From the NCBI GenBank assembly GCA_021734595.1, contig JAIPIO010000045.1, positions 1 through 16,723 of the forward strand: 16,723 bases of DNA, read 5' to 3'. The position numbers were made by a program, and so were the translations under genes. The notes beneath the pieces are model-generated. The model was not told the DNA's origin. It ran no database searches and saw only the letters and a list, made by a program, of their open reading frames with translations. Shown piece after piece: positions 6,791 to 14,213 of the stretch. Within the stretch, counting starts at the first letter, position 1, and each line of letters begins with the position of its first letter. The DNA comes from Kiritimatiellales bacterium (GTDB taxonomy: Bacteria > Verrucomicrobiota > Kiritimatiellia > Kiritimatiellales > Pontiellaceae).

Positions 6791-7711
6791 TCAACAACCC
6801 TCCACCCCATGCGCGTTCGGGAGTCGGTTATACTTGTCCCACCGGGTTTGCTCGCGTTTCAGCAAGGAAACAAACTTGGGCGGAACATCAATCGACAGGA
6901 TCATTTCCCGTTGATCCGCGGGATGTGTGAACCGGAGTTCGGTCGACGCCAGAAAAAGCCCTTTTCCCTTCAGCACATTGCCCTCCGCCCCGTATTTTTG
7001 GTCGCCGACTACCGGATGCCCGATAGCCGCCATGTGAATGCGCAACTGGTGCGTTCTTCCAGTGGTTGGAAACAAATCGACCAGTGTGAGATGCCCGCTT
7101 CGCAGAGACGAAACCGTGTCAACCGCCACATACTCGCTGTGCGCCGACAGCCCGTTAACCGGTTCATCCACCTGTCCCGATGACGAAAGTTTCCCCATCA
7201 CCACCGCGCGATACCGCTTGTGGACTTTCCGTTCCTGAAACTGCCGGCCAAGGACAACCTGCGCACCCGCTGTTTTGGCGACCAGCAGCAAGCCGCTTGT
7301 CGAATAATCCAGCCGATGAACCGGCCGCGGCCAACCCAGCGCATCCGGTTCCGCCGAAGGTGCCAAACCGCCGGCCAGTGCGTTCTCGACGGTCTTGAAT
7401 TTATTTCCGCTGACCTCAATGCCCGCCGGTTTGTTGACCACCGCCAGATATCCATCTTCGTATACAACCTCGAGCGGCAGCCGATACGTTTTGGGGATCC
7501 GCTGCTGTAGATCCACCAGTTCAAGTAGCTGGCCCGCTTGCACCCAGTCACCGCTTTGGGCAACAGCCCCGTCGATTCTAAACTCCCCGCGCTTGATGGC
7601 TTTGGCAATGCCCTTTCGCGATGGAATCACCGGGAATGCGGCCCGGGCATAATCGGAAAAACGCACACCCCCCACGCCTTCAGGAACGATATGGGTTTCT
7701 TTGATAATCAC
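6791..7711 (-). CDS. RluA-family RNA pseudouridine synthase
   Basis: A 306-residue protein. Residues ~15-66 form an S4 RNA-binding domain; residues ~85-300 form the pseudouridine synthase fold. The catalytic motif is HRLDYSTSGLLLVAK (132-146), with Asp135 as the expected nucleophile, and PTTGRTHQLRIH (215-226) is the second signature. It isomerises specific uridines in rRNA or tRNA; which one cannot be told from sequence alone. The start is GTG 7711, which overlaps the hemW stop by four bases (GTGA), so translation is probably coupled to hemW. No separate promoter is seen. Confidence 0.9.
   Translation of the reverse strand: MIIKETHIVPEGVGGVRFSDYARAAFPVIPSRKGIAKAIKRGEFRIDGAVAQSGDWVQAGQLLELVDLQQRIPKTYRLPLEVVYEDGYLAVVNKPAGIEVSGNKFKTVENALAGGLAPSAEPDALGWPRPVHRLDYSTSGLLLVAKTAGAQVVLGRQFQERKVHKRYRAVVMGKLSSSGQVDEPVNGLSAHSEYVAVDTVSSLRSGHLTLVDLFPTTGRTHQLRIHMAAIGHPVVGDQKYGAEGNVLKGKGLFLASTELRFTHPADQREMILSIDVPPKFVSLLKREQTRWDKYNRLPNAHGVEGC
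7057..7071. repeat. TTCCA-N5-TGGAA match in RluA-family gene (variant spacer)
   Basis: Exact arms (TTCCAGTGGTTGGAA), but it encodes the conserved FPTTGRT motif and lacks the AT spacer start. Protein conservation may explain it. Confidence 0.3.
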
Positions 7712-8835
7712 GGTTGGACCAACTCGCTCAACACGGCATTGCTGATAAACAGGGCATCATTGCTTAATCTCAACCGTCCTTCCAGTCTTTGGAGGAGCCT
7801 CTCCGCGACCATGTGTTCAATATCAGTCCCGCACAATGCATCCACGCTGTATCCCGTAAGCAGTTCAAACTCCTCCAGGTCTACTCCATCCGTCAGGCGC
7901 AGCCACATCACCAGGAATTCCCTCGCCTTGGTTTCGGGATCAAGCCGCTCCACCTCGTCGAAGGGTTTTTTGCCGTCCAGCAACCGGCCGCAGTATTGCC
8001 CGAGATCGCGCACGTTGCCGAAGCGTGCGCCGTTCCAGTGCGAGTGTGCCGCCGGACCGACCCCAAAATATTCACCGTTTTTCCAGTAGAGCAAATTATG
8101 ACGGCACTCGGCGGCGGGTTTTGAGAAATTGGAAATTTCATAATGCCCGTATCCGGCACCTTCAAGAATCGCTTTTACCGCAAAATAATTATCCGCTTCC
8201 TCGTCGTCGCTCGGCGGAACGATCCGCCCTTCATCGCGGTCGCGCGTCATGGCGGTGCCCGGTTCATAAATCAGGTTGTAGTAGGAAATGTGCTCGGGAT
8301 CCAGTTCCGTCACCTTGCGGGCGTCGGCCAGCACATCTTCCGTTTTCATGCCGGGAATACTCTGGATCAGATCAATATTCAGGTTGTCAAAACCGGCATC
8401 CCGCAACATCCGGAAACCTTTTATGGCTTCCTCCGCTGTATGGATGCGACCCAGCAGTTTGAGCGCTTTTTCATGGAAGGATTGAATCCCCAGCGAAACG
8501 CGGTTCACCCCGCCGTTTCGCAAGATGCCCACTTTGTCACGATCCAAGGTTCCGGGGTTGGCCTCGCAGCTCCATTCGCGTACTTGGGAGACATCGATGT
8601 TTCCATGAATAATTTCAATCAGCTGCGCCAGTTGTTCCGCGCTGACGGCGGGAGGCGTTCCGCCACCGATGAAGATCGTCTCCGGCGCAAACGATGTTGG
8701 CAGGCGCTTCAGCTCGGTTTCCAGGCATTGGAAAAAACGGTCGATGGTTTTCCAATCTCTGGAAACCACCGAATAGAAGTCGCAATACGTGCATTTAGCG
8801 ATGCAGATCGGAATATGGATGTATAAGCCCGACAT
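7708..8835 (-). CDS. hemW: HemW-like radical SAM protein
   Basis: A 375-residue radical SAM enzyme of the HemN/HemW group. The iron-sulfur motif C11-x3-C15-x2-C18 is followed by DF. HemW has CDF here, while true coproporphyrinogen oxidase HemN has a fourth cysteine (CGC). The SAM-binding GGGTP is at 57-61, and the C-terminal HemW domain (ETKAREFLVMWLRLTDGVDLEEF) is present. HemW binds haem and is thought to deliver it to respiratory proteins; many genomes annotate it as coproporphyrinogen III oxidase. The start ATG 8835 has AGGA four bases before it. Two TTCCA-N5-TGGAA palindromes (8719, 8750) lie within codons 24-39. It is the first gene of a minus-strand run with the RluA-family gene. Confidence 0.93.
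   Translation of the reverse strand: MSGLYIHIPICIAKCTYCDFYSVVSRDWKTIDRFFQCLETELKRLPTSFAPETIFIGGGTPPAVSAEQLAQLIEIIHGNIDVSQVREWSCEANPGTLDRDKVGILRNGGVNRVSLGIQSFHEKALKLLGRIHTAEEAIKGFRMLRDAGFDNLNIDLIQSIPGMKTEDVLADARKVTELDPEHISYYNLIYEPGTAMTRDRDEGRIVPPSDDEEADNYFAVKAILEGAGYGHYEISNFSKPAAECRHNLLYWKNGEYFGVGPAAHSHWNGARFGNVRDLGQYCGRLLDGKKPFDEVERLDPETKAREFLVMWLRLTDGVDLEEFELLTGYSVDALCGTDIEHMVAERLLQRLEGRLRLSNDALFISNAVLSELVQP
8719..8733. repeat. Dispersed palindrome TTCCA-N5-TGGAA, copy 4 (in hemW)
   Basis: Exact TTCCAGGCATTGGAA (minus strand TTCCAATGCCTGGAA). It encodes FQCLE in HemW and lies 16 bases from copy 5. Confidence 0.6.
8750..8764. repeat. Dispersed palindrome TTCCA-N5-TGGAA, copy 5 (in hemW)
   Basis: Exact TTCCAATCTCTGGAA, in opposite orientation to copy 4 when judged by the AT-first spacer. 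On the coding strand it covers codons for SRDWK. Confidence 0.6.
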
Positions 8836-8894
8836 GTGATCCTTGGTCCTGTTTATCCTGTCATTCTGTCAAAAAATATTTATTGTGAATAGCC
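8836..8894. promoter_or_regulatory. Divergent promoter region hemW / tlyA
   Basis: Only 59 bp separate the two start codons. The stretch holds a 9-bp-period repeat (TCCTGTTTA, TCCTGTCAT, TCTGTCAAA; 8847-8873) and then an A/T block (8871-8885). A minus-strand TTGACA lies at 8867-8872, but no -10 box at standard spacing is clear. Promoters for both genes must lie here or inside the opposite gene. Confidence 0.4.
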
Positions 8895-9626
8895 ATGAAG
8901 AAAATCCGCTTAGACCAGTTGCTTGTCCAGCGAAACCTGACCGAAAGTCGCGAACAGGCGCAACGCCTGATCCGTGCGGGCATGGTACGCGTAAACAACC
9001 AACCCGCCGACAAACCTGGGCACCAGCACCCCGCCGACGCAGAGCTATCCATTAAGCAGAAGGAAAAATATGTCAGCCGCGGCGGGCTGAAGATCGAAGG
9101 CGCTCACAAGCAGTTTGGGTTCGTCCTGCAGGGTGCCGTCTGCCTCGACATTGGATCCTCCACCGGTGGCTTTACCGATTTCATGCTCCAGCATGGCGCG
9201 GCAAAGGTCTATGCCATCGATTGCGGCACCAACCAGCTTCACTACAAGCTGCGCGAGGATGAGCGGGTGGTTGTTATGGAAAACACCAATGCACGCCATT
9301 TGACCCAATCGGACATTCCTGAACAAGCCGACTTCTGCAGCATCGACACGTCCTTTATTTCGCTGACCAAAATTCTGCCGCCGCTCAAAAACCTGGTGAA
9401 ACCAGGCGGACATATTATCTCGCTGATCAAACCGCAGTTCGAGGCTGGCAAGGACCAGGTCGGCAAAGGCGGCGTGGTGCGCGATCCCGAAATACATCGG
9501 GAAGTGATCGAAAAAGTCAGGAAATTCGGAACCGAGAAGCTTGGCTTCAAGTGGCTCGGCCTATGCACCTCCCCCATCACCGGTCCGGCGGGCAACGTTG
9601 AATTCCTGGCCTATTGGGAAGTTTAA
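8895..9626 (+). CDS. tlyA: TlyA-family rRNA 2'-O-methyltransferase
   Basis: A 243-residue protein. Residues 3-65 are an S4 RNA-binding domain (RLDQLLVQRNLTESREQAQR is typical). From ~77 to the end is an FtsJ-like methyltransferase with the SAM loop DIGSSTGGFTD (85-95). Residues consistent with the K-D-K-E catalytic set are visible: Lys66 in SRGGLK, Lys179 in SLIKPQFEAGK, and a Glu near the C-terminus in NVEFLAYWE. TlyA methylates cytidine riboses in 16S and 23S rRNA (known from mycobacteria, where it affects capreomycin sensitivity); the older name is haemolysin A. The ATG has no strong Shine-Dalgarno. A weak hairpin follows the stop. Confidence 0.93.
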   Translation: MKKIRLDQLLVQRNLTESREQAQRLIRAGMVRVNNQPADKPGHQHPADAELSIKQKEKYVSRGGLKIEGAHKQFGFVLQGAVCLDIGSSTGGFTDFMLQHGAAKVYAIDCGTNQLHYKLREDERVVVMENTNARHLTQSDIPEQADFCSIDTSFISLTKILPPLKNLVKPGGHIISLIKPQFEAGKDQVGKGGVVRDPEIHREVIEKVRKFGTEKLGFKWLGLCTSPITGPAGNVEFLAYWEV

Positions 9627-9628
9627 CC

Positions 9629-9644
9629 AATACGTCGGTATTTT
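9629..9644 (+). terminator. tlyA: Weak candidate terminator after tlyA
   Basis: AATAC-GTCG-GTATT followed by TT, three bases after the stop codon. The stem is short and AT-rich, so support is low. Confidence 0.3.
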
Positions 9645-9675
9645 GCTCATCAATACATTCGGCAAAAAAAACTTC

Positions 9676-9704
9676 TTGACACAAACCCTTGTGAACCGTA
9701 AATG
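9676..9704 (+). promoter_or_regulatory. Candidate promoter of the leucine-rich-repeat gene
   Basis: A perfect TTGACA (9676-9681), 17-bp spacer and TAAATG (9699-9704, three of six to TATAAT), about 100 bp before the start codon at 9808. The -35 is strong and the -10 is poor. Confidence 0.45.
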
Positions 9705-9807
9705 TTTTCTGTCTCTTGCAGACGATTTCTATTGAGCGCGTGCCCATGTCGCCTGATACGAGACTCCCATTGGGTCACGAGCGCGGTACGACAAAGGAGC
9801 GATTCGA

Positions 9808-11838
9808 ATGAAACTCGTCATTCCCTGCCAACAACTTCTCACTATCGTGTTGCTACTGACATTAGCGGTAGCGGCAGCCGCCCAGGATTTTACTTACACC
9901 ACGAACAACGGAGCTATCACCATTACCGGATACACCGGCGCCGGCGGGGCGGTAGCTATTCCAGATACCATCGATGGCTTGCCGGTCACCACCATCGGTT
10001 TCTCTGCGTTCTATGACGTCAGCAGTATGACCAGCATCTCTTTTCCGGATAGCATCACTAACATCGAAGGTGACGCATTTTATGGGTGCTGGCGCCTGAG
10101 CAATCTCGTGATTCCCGACAGTGTCACGTCAGTCGGGAACGGAGCATTCACCTATTGCAACGGCCTCACCAACGTTACCATCGGCTCAAGCGTCACCAAT
10201 ATCGGCGAGAATGTCTTCTTATCCTGCACCAGCCTGCACGACCTCACGATCCCCGACAGCGTCAACGCTATACAGGACAGGACATTCAAAAATTGTTCTC
10301 TCTTGACCAATGTCACCATCGGCAGCTCCGTTCGCAACATTGGAATCGATGCATTTTACAACTGCAATAATCTAGCCCAAGCCACGATTCCGGACAGTGT
10401 CACCAACATTGGCTACCGTGCATTCTGGCAATGCATGAACCTATCAAGCATCGAAATCGGCAACGGCACCACTGCCATCGGACCGCAAGCGTTTTATGCA
10501 TGCAGCAGCCTGACCAATATCATGATCGGCAGCAACGTCACATCCATTGGCAATGAAGCCTTCATGGACTGTATCAGTTTGCCGAGCATCACCATACCCG
10601 ACAGCGTTATTGACATGGGGAACTCTGTTTTTTTCTTCTGCCCCGGTCTCACCAATGCGGCAATCGGAAACGGGGTTGCCGCCATTATGCCCAACGCATT
10701 TGATCACTGTGAAAACCTTGCCGACGTCACCATCGGCAACAGCGTAGAATCTATCGGAGACTACGCGTTCAATGGATGTACCCGTCTGATGGACATTGAG
10801 CTCCCTGACAGCGTTGCATCGATCGGAACCGCGGCATTTAATCAATGCAGCGCCCTTGCCGGAGCTACGCTTGGCAACAGTGTTGCTTCTATTGGCGACG
10901 GTGCGTTCTATTCCTGCACCAGCCTCACGGGTATCGTGATACCAGGTAGCGTCACCGACAGCGGGAATTTCACATTCGCTTTCTGCACCAATCTGAGCAG
11001 CATCACGATAGACCATGGAGTTATCGCCATCGGAAACAGCATGTTCGATTCTTGTTCCAGCCTGACCAATGCGGTTATCCCCGACAGCGTCACCACAATT
11101 GGCAAATGGGCATTCCGGAACTGCACGGGCCTGATCAGCGTCACGATCGGCACCAACGTCGTTACAATCGGCGAGGAGGGATTCAAAAACTGCAACAGTC
11201 TGGAAAGTGTTGCGATCCCCGACAGCGTCACCTCCATCGGGCGTTCAGCATTCAATGCCTGCGCCAACCTGACCAGCGTCACAATTCCCGACAGCGTTAC
11301 TTCCATCGGGGACTATGCGTTCTATTGGTGCGCCAACCTGACCAGCCTCATGATCGGTAACGGCGCTGCCGCGATCGGAGTTGGTACGTTCTATTCCTGC
11401 ACCAACCTGGCCAGTGTCACGATCCCCGACAACATCACCGCCATCGCGGACAAGGCTTTCCAGCTTTGCGCCAATCTGACCAGTGTCTTTTGCCAAGGGG
11501 ACGCCCCCGCTCTGGGGGGTGCGCTGGTGTTCGATGGCGCCACGAATGCAACCATCTATTATCTGCCCGGAACAACCGGATGGGGTGCGACATTTGGCGG
11601 TCGCCCGACCGAGTTGTTGAACCCGCAGATGCAGAACCTCGGGGTATCGTTGAATCAGTTCGGATTCACCATTTCAGGCCCCAGCAACCTGGTTGTCAGC
11701 ATTGAAGCCTGCACGAATCTTGTCTATCCCATCTGGACAGCCTTGGAAACCAACACGCTGACCGGGGGTTCTGCCCAATTCAGCGATGCGCAGTGGACAA
11801 ATTATCCCACTCGTTTCTATCGTTTCAGTCTGCCATAA
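9808..11838 (+). CDS. Secreted BspA-like leucine-rich-repeat protein
   Basis: A 676-residue protein; AAAGGAG lies eight bases before the ATG. Residues 1-25 form a signal peptide (LLTIVLLLTLAVAAAA, likely cut before QDF). After an irregular lead-in unit (51-78), residues 79-561 are 21 consecutive repeats of exactly 23 residues of the LRR_5 (BspA/TpLRR) type, roughly IPDSVTSIGxxAFxxCxxLTxVT. Units starting with an (I/L/F)PDS-type element tend to alternate with units starting IG(S/N). Every one of the 21 units has Cys at position 16. Residues ~600-676 form a C-terminal module ending in RFYRFSLP, like that of the HAF protein. Such proteins mediate surface binding or protein contacts in other bacteria; the partner here is unknown. 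Confidence 0.88.
   Translation: MKLVIPCQQLLTIVLLLTLAVAAAAQDFTYTTNNGAITITGYTGAGGAVAIPDTIDGLPVTTIGFSAFYDVSSMTSISFPDSITNIEGDAFYGCWRLSNLVIPDSVTSVGNGAFTYCNGLTNVTIGSSVTNIGENVFLSCTSLHDLTIPDSVNAIQDRTFKNCSLLTNVTIGSSVRNIGIDAFYNCNNLAQATIPDSVTNIGYRAFWQCMNLSSIEIGNGTTAIGPQAFYACSSLTNIMIGSNVTSIGNEAFMDCISLPSITIPDSVIDMGNSVFFFCPGLTNAAIGNGVAAIMPNAFDHCENLADVTIGNSVESIGDYAFNGCTRLMDIELPDSVASIGTAAFNQCSALAGATLGNSVASIGDGAFYSCTSLTGIVIPGSVTDSGNFTFAFCTNLSSITIDHGVIAIGNSMFDSCSSLTNAVIPDSVTTIGKWAFRNCTGLISVTIGTNVVTIGEEGFKNCNSLESVAIPDSVTSIGRSAFNACANLTSVTIPDSVTSIGDYAFYWCANLTSLMIGNGAAAIGVGTFYSCTNLASVTIPDNITAIADKAFQLCANLTSVFCQGDAPALGGALVFDGATNATIYYLPGTTGWGATFGGRPTELLNPQMQNLGVSLNQFGFTISGPSNLVVSIEACTNLVYPIWTALETNTLTGGSAQFSDAQWTNYPTRFYRFSLP
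10042..11490 (+). repeat. Tandem 69-bp repeat array (21 units) coding leucine-rich repeats
   Basis: Twenty-one in-frame 69-bp units with no length variation, each coding 23 residues. Units have diverged at the DNA level but keep blocks such as GACAGCGTCAC and TTCTATTCCTGCACC. This is a protein repeat array inside the gene, not a CRISPR or satellite. Confidence 0.85.
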
Positions 11839-11892
11839 AACAAGATGCCCGATCCGGCGATACTGAAGAAGGATAGTCTCTTTCCCCAATCG

Positions 11893-11907
11893 TTCCAGCC
11901 ATTGGAA
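11893..11907. repeat. Dispersed palindrome TTCCA-N5-TGGAA, copy 6
   Basis: Exact TTCCAGCCATTGGAA (other strand TTCCAATGGCTGGAA). It lies in the 85-bp gap between the converging leucine-rich-repeat gene and the Pro/Glu-rich gene, and is followed by GGAAAG. Confidence 0.7.
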
Positions 11908-11923
11908 AGGAAAGTACAAGGCA

Positions 11924-12481
11924 CTAACCTACCGGCAGGTCTTCTTCGGCTTTGACCGGGATCTCGTTTGTCTTCATCTCCGGCTTTTGGGGTTCGGGCG
12001 GAATTTCCGGCAGCGGCTCCATCTGTTCCTCCACCATCTCTTCAACCGTTTTTTCTTCGACCGGCACGACAGCCACCGGCATCTCCGGCACGGCAGGAGG
12101 TTCTGGCTCTGCTTTGGATACTTTCTTTATGAGTTCCTCAACCGCTTGGTCTTCCTCAACCGGCAGTGGTTTATCGGCTTTCGGCACGGGCGGTTTTTCA
12201 TCATTTAGAATTCCCGCAACCTGGGCCATCGTTGATTCAATCCGGGTCGTTTTTTGGGGTATTGCCTCTTCAACGACAGCTGCACGGGGTTTGCTTGCGG
12301 GATGTTCGCCGGTCAATCTGACGAAGGTTTCATACCCCCACGGCGCGTACTTCCCAATCGTCTCTGCCTTGATTTCCAGCAAACCCGTAAGAAATACCGC
12401 TTCCAGCAGCAGCAACAGCAGCACGGCCGCAGTGGCGACGTGCGAAACCGGATTTACCCTGCGCATTTCTTTGTTTTTCAT
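11924..12481 (-). CDS. Unrecognised single-pass membrane protein with Pro/Glu-rich tail
   Basis: A 185-residue protein that I do not recognise. The first ~12 residues are basic, residues ~14-36 form one hydrophobic helix (VATAAVLLLLLLEAVFLTGLL) that could be a membrane anchor or uncleaved signal, and residues 37-60 are compact (KYAPWGYETFVRLTGEHP). From about 61 to the end it is rich in Pro, Glu, Val and Lys, with EEK/EEMVEEQ acidic clusters, and likely extended or disordered. This arrangement recalls the periplasm-spanning stalk of TonB-like proteins, but no C-terminal TonB domain follows. The ATG has no clear Shine-Dalgarno. It is divergent from glyS across 98 bp. Lack of stop codons plus consistent composition supports a real gene. 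Confidence 0.6.
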   Translation of the reverse strand: MKNKEMRRVNPVSHVATAAVLLLLLLEAVFLTGLLEIKAETIGKYAPWGYETFVRLTGEHPASKPRAAVVEEAIPQKTTRIESTMAQVAGILNDEKPPVPKADKPLPVEEDQAVEELIKKVSKAEPEPPAVPEMPVAVVPVEEKTVEEMVEEQMEPLPEIPPEPQKPEMKTNEIPVKAEEDLPVG

Positions 12482-12512
12482 GGATTATTGGAGTAACGGA
12501 GTTTCCGTGCTT

Positions 12513-12542
12513 TGTACATGCTTTTCTTACAGTTCTTATACT
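12513..12542 (+). promoter_or_regulatory. glyS: Candidate glyS promoter
   Basis: TGTACA (12513-12518), 18-bp spacer and TATACT (12537-12542; five of six to TATAAT), about 37 bp before the glyS ATG. The -10 is good and the -35 moderate. Confidence 0.45.
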
Positions 12543-12579
12543 TGACCGCATCGGCGCGCTTCGGCATTCTCGCCCGTCT

Positions 12580-14124
12580 ATGAAAGCAAACGACTATCAC
12601 GTAACAATGGACGCCCTTGCCAGCCTGTGCAAGCGGCGTGGGTTTATTTTCCAGACTTCGGAAATCTACGGCGGAATCAACGGCTTCTGGGACTACGGCC
12701 CGCTCGGCGTAGAGATGAAGCGCAACATCAAAGCCTGCTGGTGGAAATCCATGACCCAGCTGCGCGAGGACATCGTCGGCCTCGACAGCTCGATCATTAT
12801 GCACCCGAAGGTATGGGAAGCCTCGGGCCACGTCGGCAACTTCAAGGATCCGATGCTTGACTGCCGCGAAACCAAAAGCCGCTACCGCGCCGACCAGATC
12901 TTCGTGCTCAAGCACAAGACCGATGCCGACGCGCTGATGTTCGCCTTCCAGGAAGAGGTGTCCGCCCCGGCCGTAAAGAAGATCAAGAAAGTTGCCAAAG
13001 GCAATCCCGACGATTACGAAACGGTCGCCCTGCTCGATATTCCGCTCGAAGCCTACGGCAAGCTGGTCGGTCCCGACACCAACGAACCCGGTACGCTAAC
13101 GGAGCCGCGCGCGTTCAATCTGATGTTCAAGACCTACGTCGGCCCCGTCGAGGAAAGCTCCAACGTGGCCTACCTCCGCCCCGAAACCGCTCAGGGCATC
13201 TTCGCCCAGTTCGGCAACGTCTGCTCCACCGTCCGCAACAAGATCCCGTTCGGCATCGCGCAGATCGGCAAAGCCTTCCGCAACGAAATCAATCCGCGCA
13301 ACTACACCTTCCGGTCGCGCGAGTTCGAGCAGATGGAACTCGAATATTTCATCAAGCCCGGCACCGATGCCGAGCAGCACGAATACTGGGTGACCGAACG
13401 TCTCAAATGGTACGAAAAGGTCGGCCTTCCCGAAGGCCGCATGCACCGCGACATCCATGAAGGCGACGCCCTCGCCCACTATGCCAGCGCCTGCACCGAC
13501 ATCATGTACGACTTCCCCTTTGGCACGCAGGAACTCGAAGGCATTGCCGCCCGCGGCAACTTCGACCTCACCCAGCATCAGGAAACCAGCGGCAAGAAGC
13601 TGGAGTACCACGACGAGGAAGCGAAGGAAACCTACATCCCCCACGTCATCGAACCTTCTGCCGGCGTTGATCGCATCGCCCTCGCGTTGCTGTGCGAAGC
13701 CTACCGCGAAGAGTGGATTCCCAAGGGCAAAGACGGCGGCGAGGTTCTCACTGCCGAAGCCGGAGCCAACCGCGCGCCCGAGGGCTACGAAACCCGCACC
13801 GTGTTGCGCTTTGCCCCGTGCATCGCGCCGTACAAGGTCGCCGTTCTGCCGCTGGTCAAAAACAAGGAGGAGCTTGTTGCCAAAGCACGTGGCATCTACG
13901 AACAGCTCTCCAAGCGCTGGAAAGTGTTCTACGACCAAACCGGCGCCATTGGACGCCGTTACCGTCGTCAGGACGAAATCGGAACACCGCTGTGCGTCAC
14001 TGTCGATTTCGAGACCATCGAACAGGACGATTGCGTAACGATCCGCGACCGCGACACCATGGAGCAGATTCGTATGCCCATCGCCGAGCTGGAAGCCTAC
14101 ATCGCCAACATCGTCGATTTCTAG
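12580..14124 (+). CDS. glyS: Glycine--tRNA ligase, homodimeric (alpha2) type
   Basis: A 514-residue class II synthetase that charges tRNA-Gly with glycine. Visible parts are the N-terminal SLCKRRGFIFQTSEIYGG with WDYGPLG (17-43), RPETAQGIFAQF (200-211), motif 2 (FRNEINPRN...FRSREFEQMELEYF, 233-257), motif 3 (GVDRIALALL, 362-371) and a C-terminal anticodon-binding domain (from ~408, including RRYRRQDEIGTPLCVTVDFE). This is the form known from Thermus, Gram-positives and eukaryotes, not the alpha2beta2 GlyQ/GlyS type. The zinc-ribbon cysteines often found around the DC-x2-CKSRYRAD insert are mostly lost: here DCRETKSRYRAD (94-105), and PDTNEPGTLTEPR (165-177) where a CPxCG is often found. No clear Shine-Dalgarno precedes the ATG. 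Strong hairpins follow the stop. Confidence 0.96.
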   Translation: MKANDYHVTMDALASLCKRRGFIFQTSEIYGGINGFWDYGPLGVEMKRNIKACWWKSMTQLREDIVGLDSSIIMHPKVWEASGHVGNFKDPMLDCRETKSRYRADQIFVLKHKTDADALMFAFQEEVSAPAVKKIKKVAKGNPDDYETVALLDIPLEAYGKLVGPDTNEPGTLTEPRAFNLMFKTYVGPVEESSNVAYLRPETAQGIFAQFGNVCSTVRNKIPFGIAQIGKAFRNEINPRNYTFRSREFEQMELEYFIKPGTDAEQHEYWVTERLKWYEKVGLPEGRMHRDIHEGDALAHYASACTDIMYDFPFGTQELEGIAARGNFDLTQHQETSGKKLEYHDEEAKETYIPHVIEPSAGVDRIALALLCEAYREEWIPKGKDGGEVLTAEAGANRAPEGYETRTVLRFAPCIAPYKVAVLPLVKNKEELVAKARGIYEQLSKRWKVFYDQTGAIGRRYRRQDEIGTPLCVTVDFETIEQDDCVTIRDRDTMEQIRMPIAELEAYIANIVDF

Positions 14125-14129
14125 ACAAC

Positions 14130-14153
14130 GCCCGATCGGGGGATCGGGCTTTC
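14130..14153 (+). terminator. glyS: glyS terminator, first hairpin
   Basis: GCCCGATC-GGGG-GATCGGGC is a perfect 8-bp stem followed by TTTC, five bases after the glyS stop. Confidence 0.65.
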
Positions 14154-14163
14154 ATTGCTAAAT

Positions 14164-14183
14164 CCGGGTGCCCCACCACCCGG
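14164..14183. other. Second hairpin in the glyS downstream cluster
   Basis: CCGGGTG-CCCCAC-CACCCGG is a perfect 7-bp stem with a 6-base loop and no T-run. It lies between two terminators and may be part of a compound terminator or a 3' end stabiliser. Confidence 0.5.
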
Positions 14184-14188
14184 CGGAT

Positions 14189-14213
14189 CCCGCCTGCAAC
14201 GGCGGGTTTTTTT
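14189..14213 (+). terminator. glyS: Strong intrinsic terminator after glyS
   Basis: CCCGCC-TGCAAC-GGCGGG followed by seven T (14207-14213): GC-rich stem plus T-run, the clearest Rho-independent terminator in the window. It isolates glyS from the downstream accessory unit. Confidence 0.85.

Noticed and set aside
6663..6797. Longer selD start adding 45 residues
   Set aside because: The extension runs through the promoter and palindrome and has no counterpart in SelD; the internal ATG has a near-perfect ribosome site.
10042..11490. Possible CRISPR or satellite array
   Set aside because: The 69-bp period keeps one reading frame and codes a standard leucine-rich repeat; there are no identical repeats with unique spacers.
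13096..13938. 280-codon open frame antisense to glyS
   Set aside because: Mirror frame of a highly conserved synthetase gene; low-complexity Ala/Gly/Val/Phe composition.
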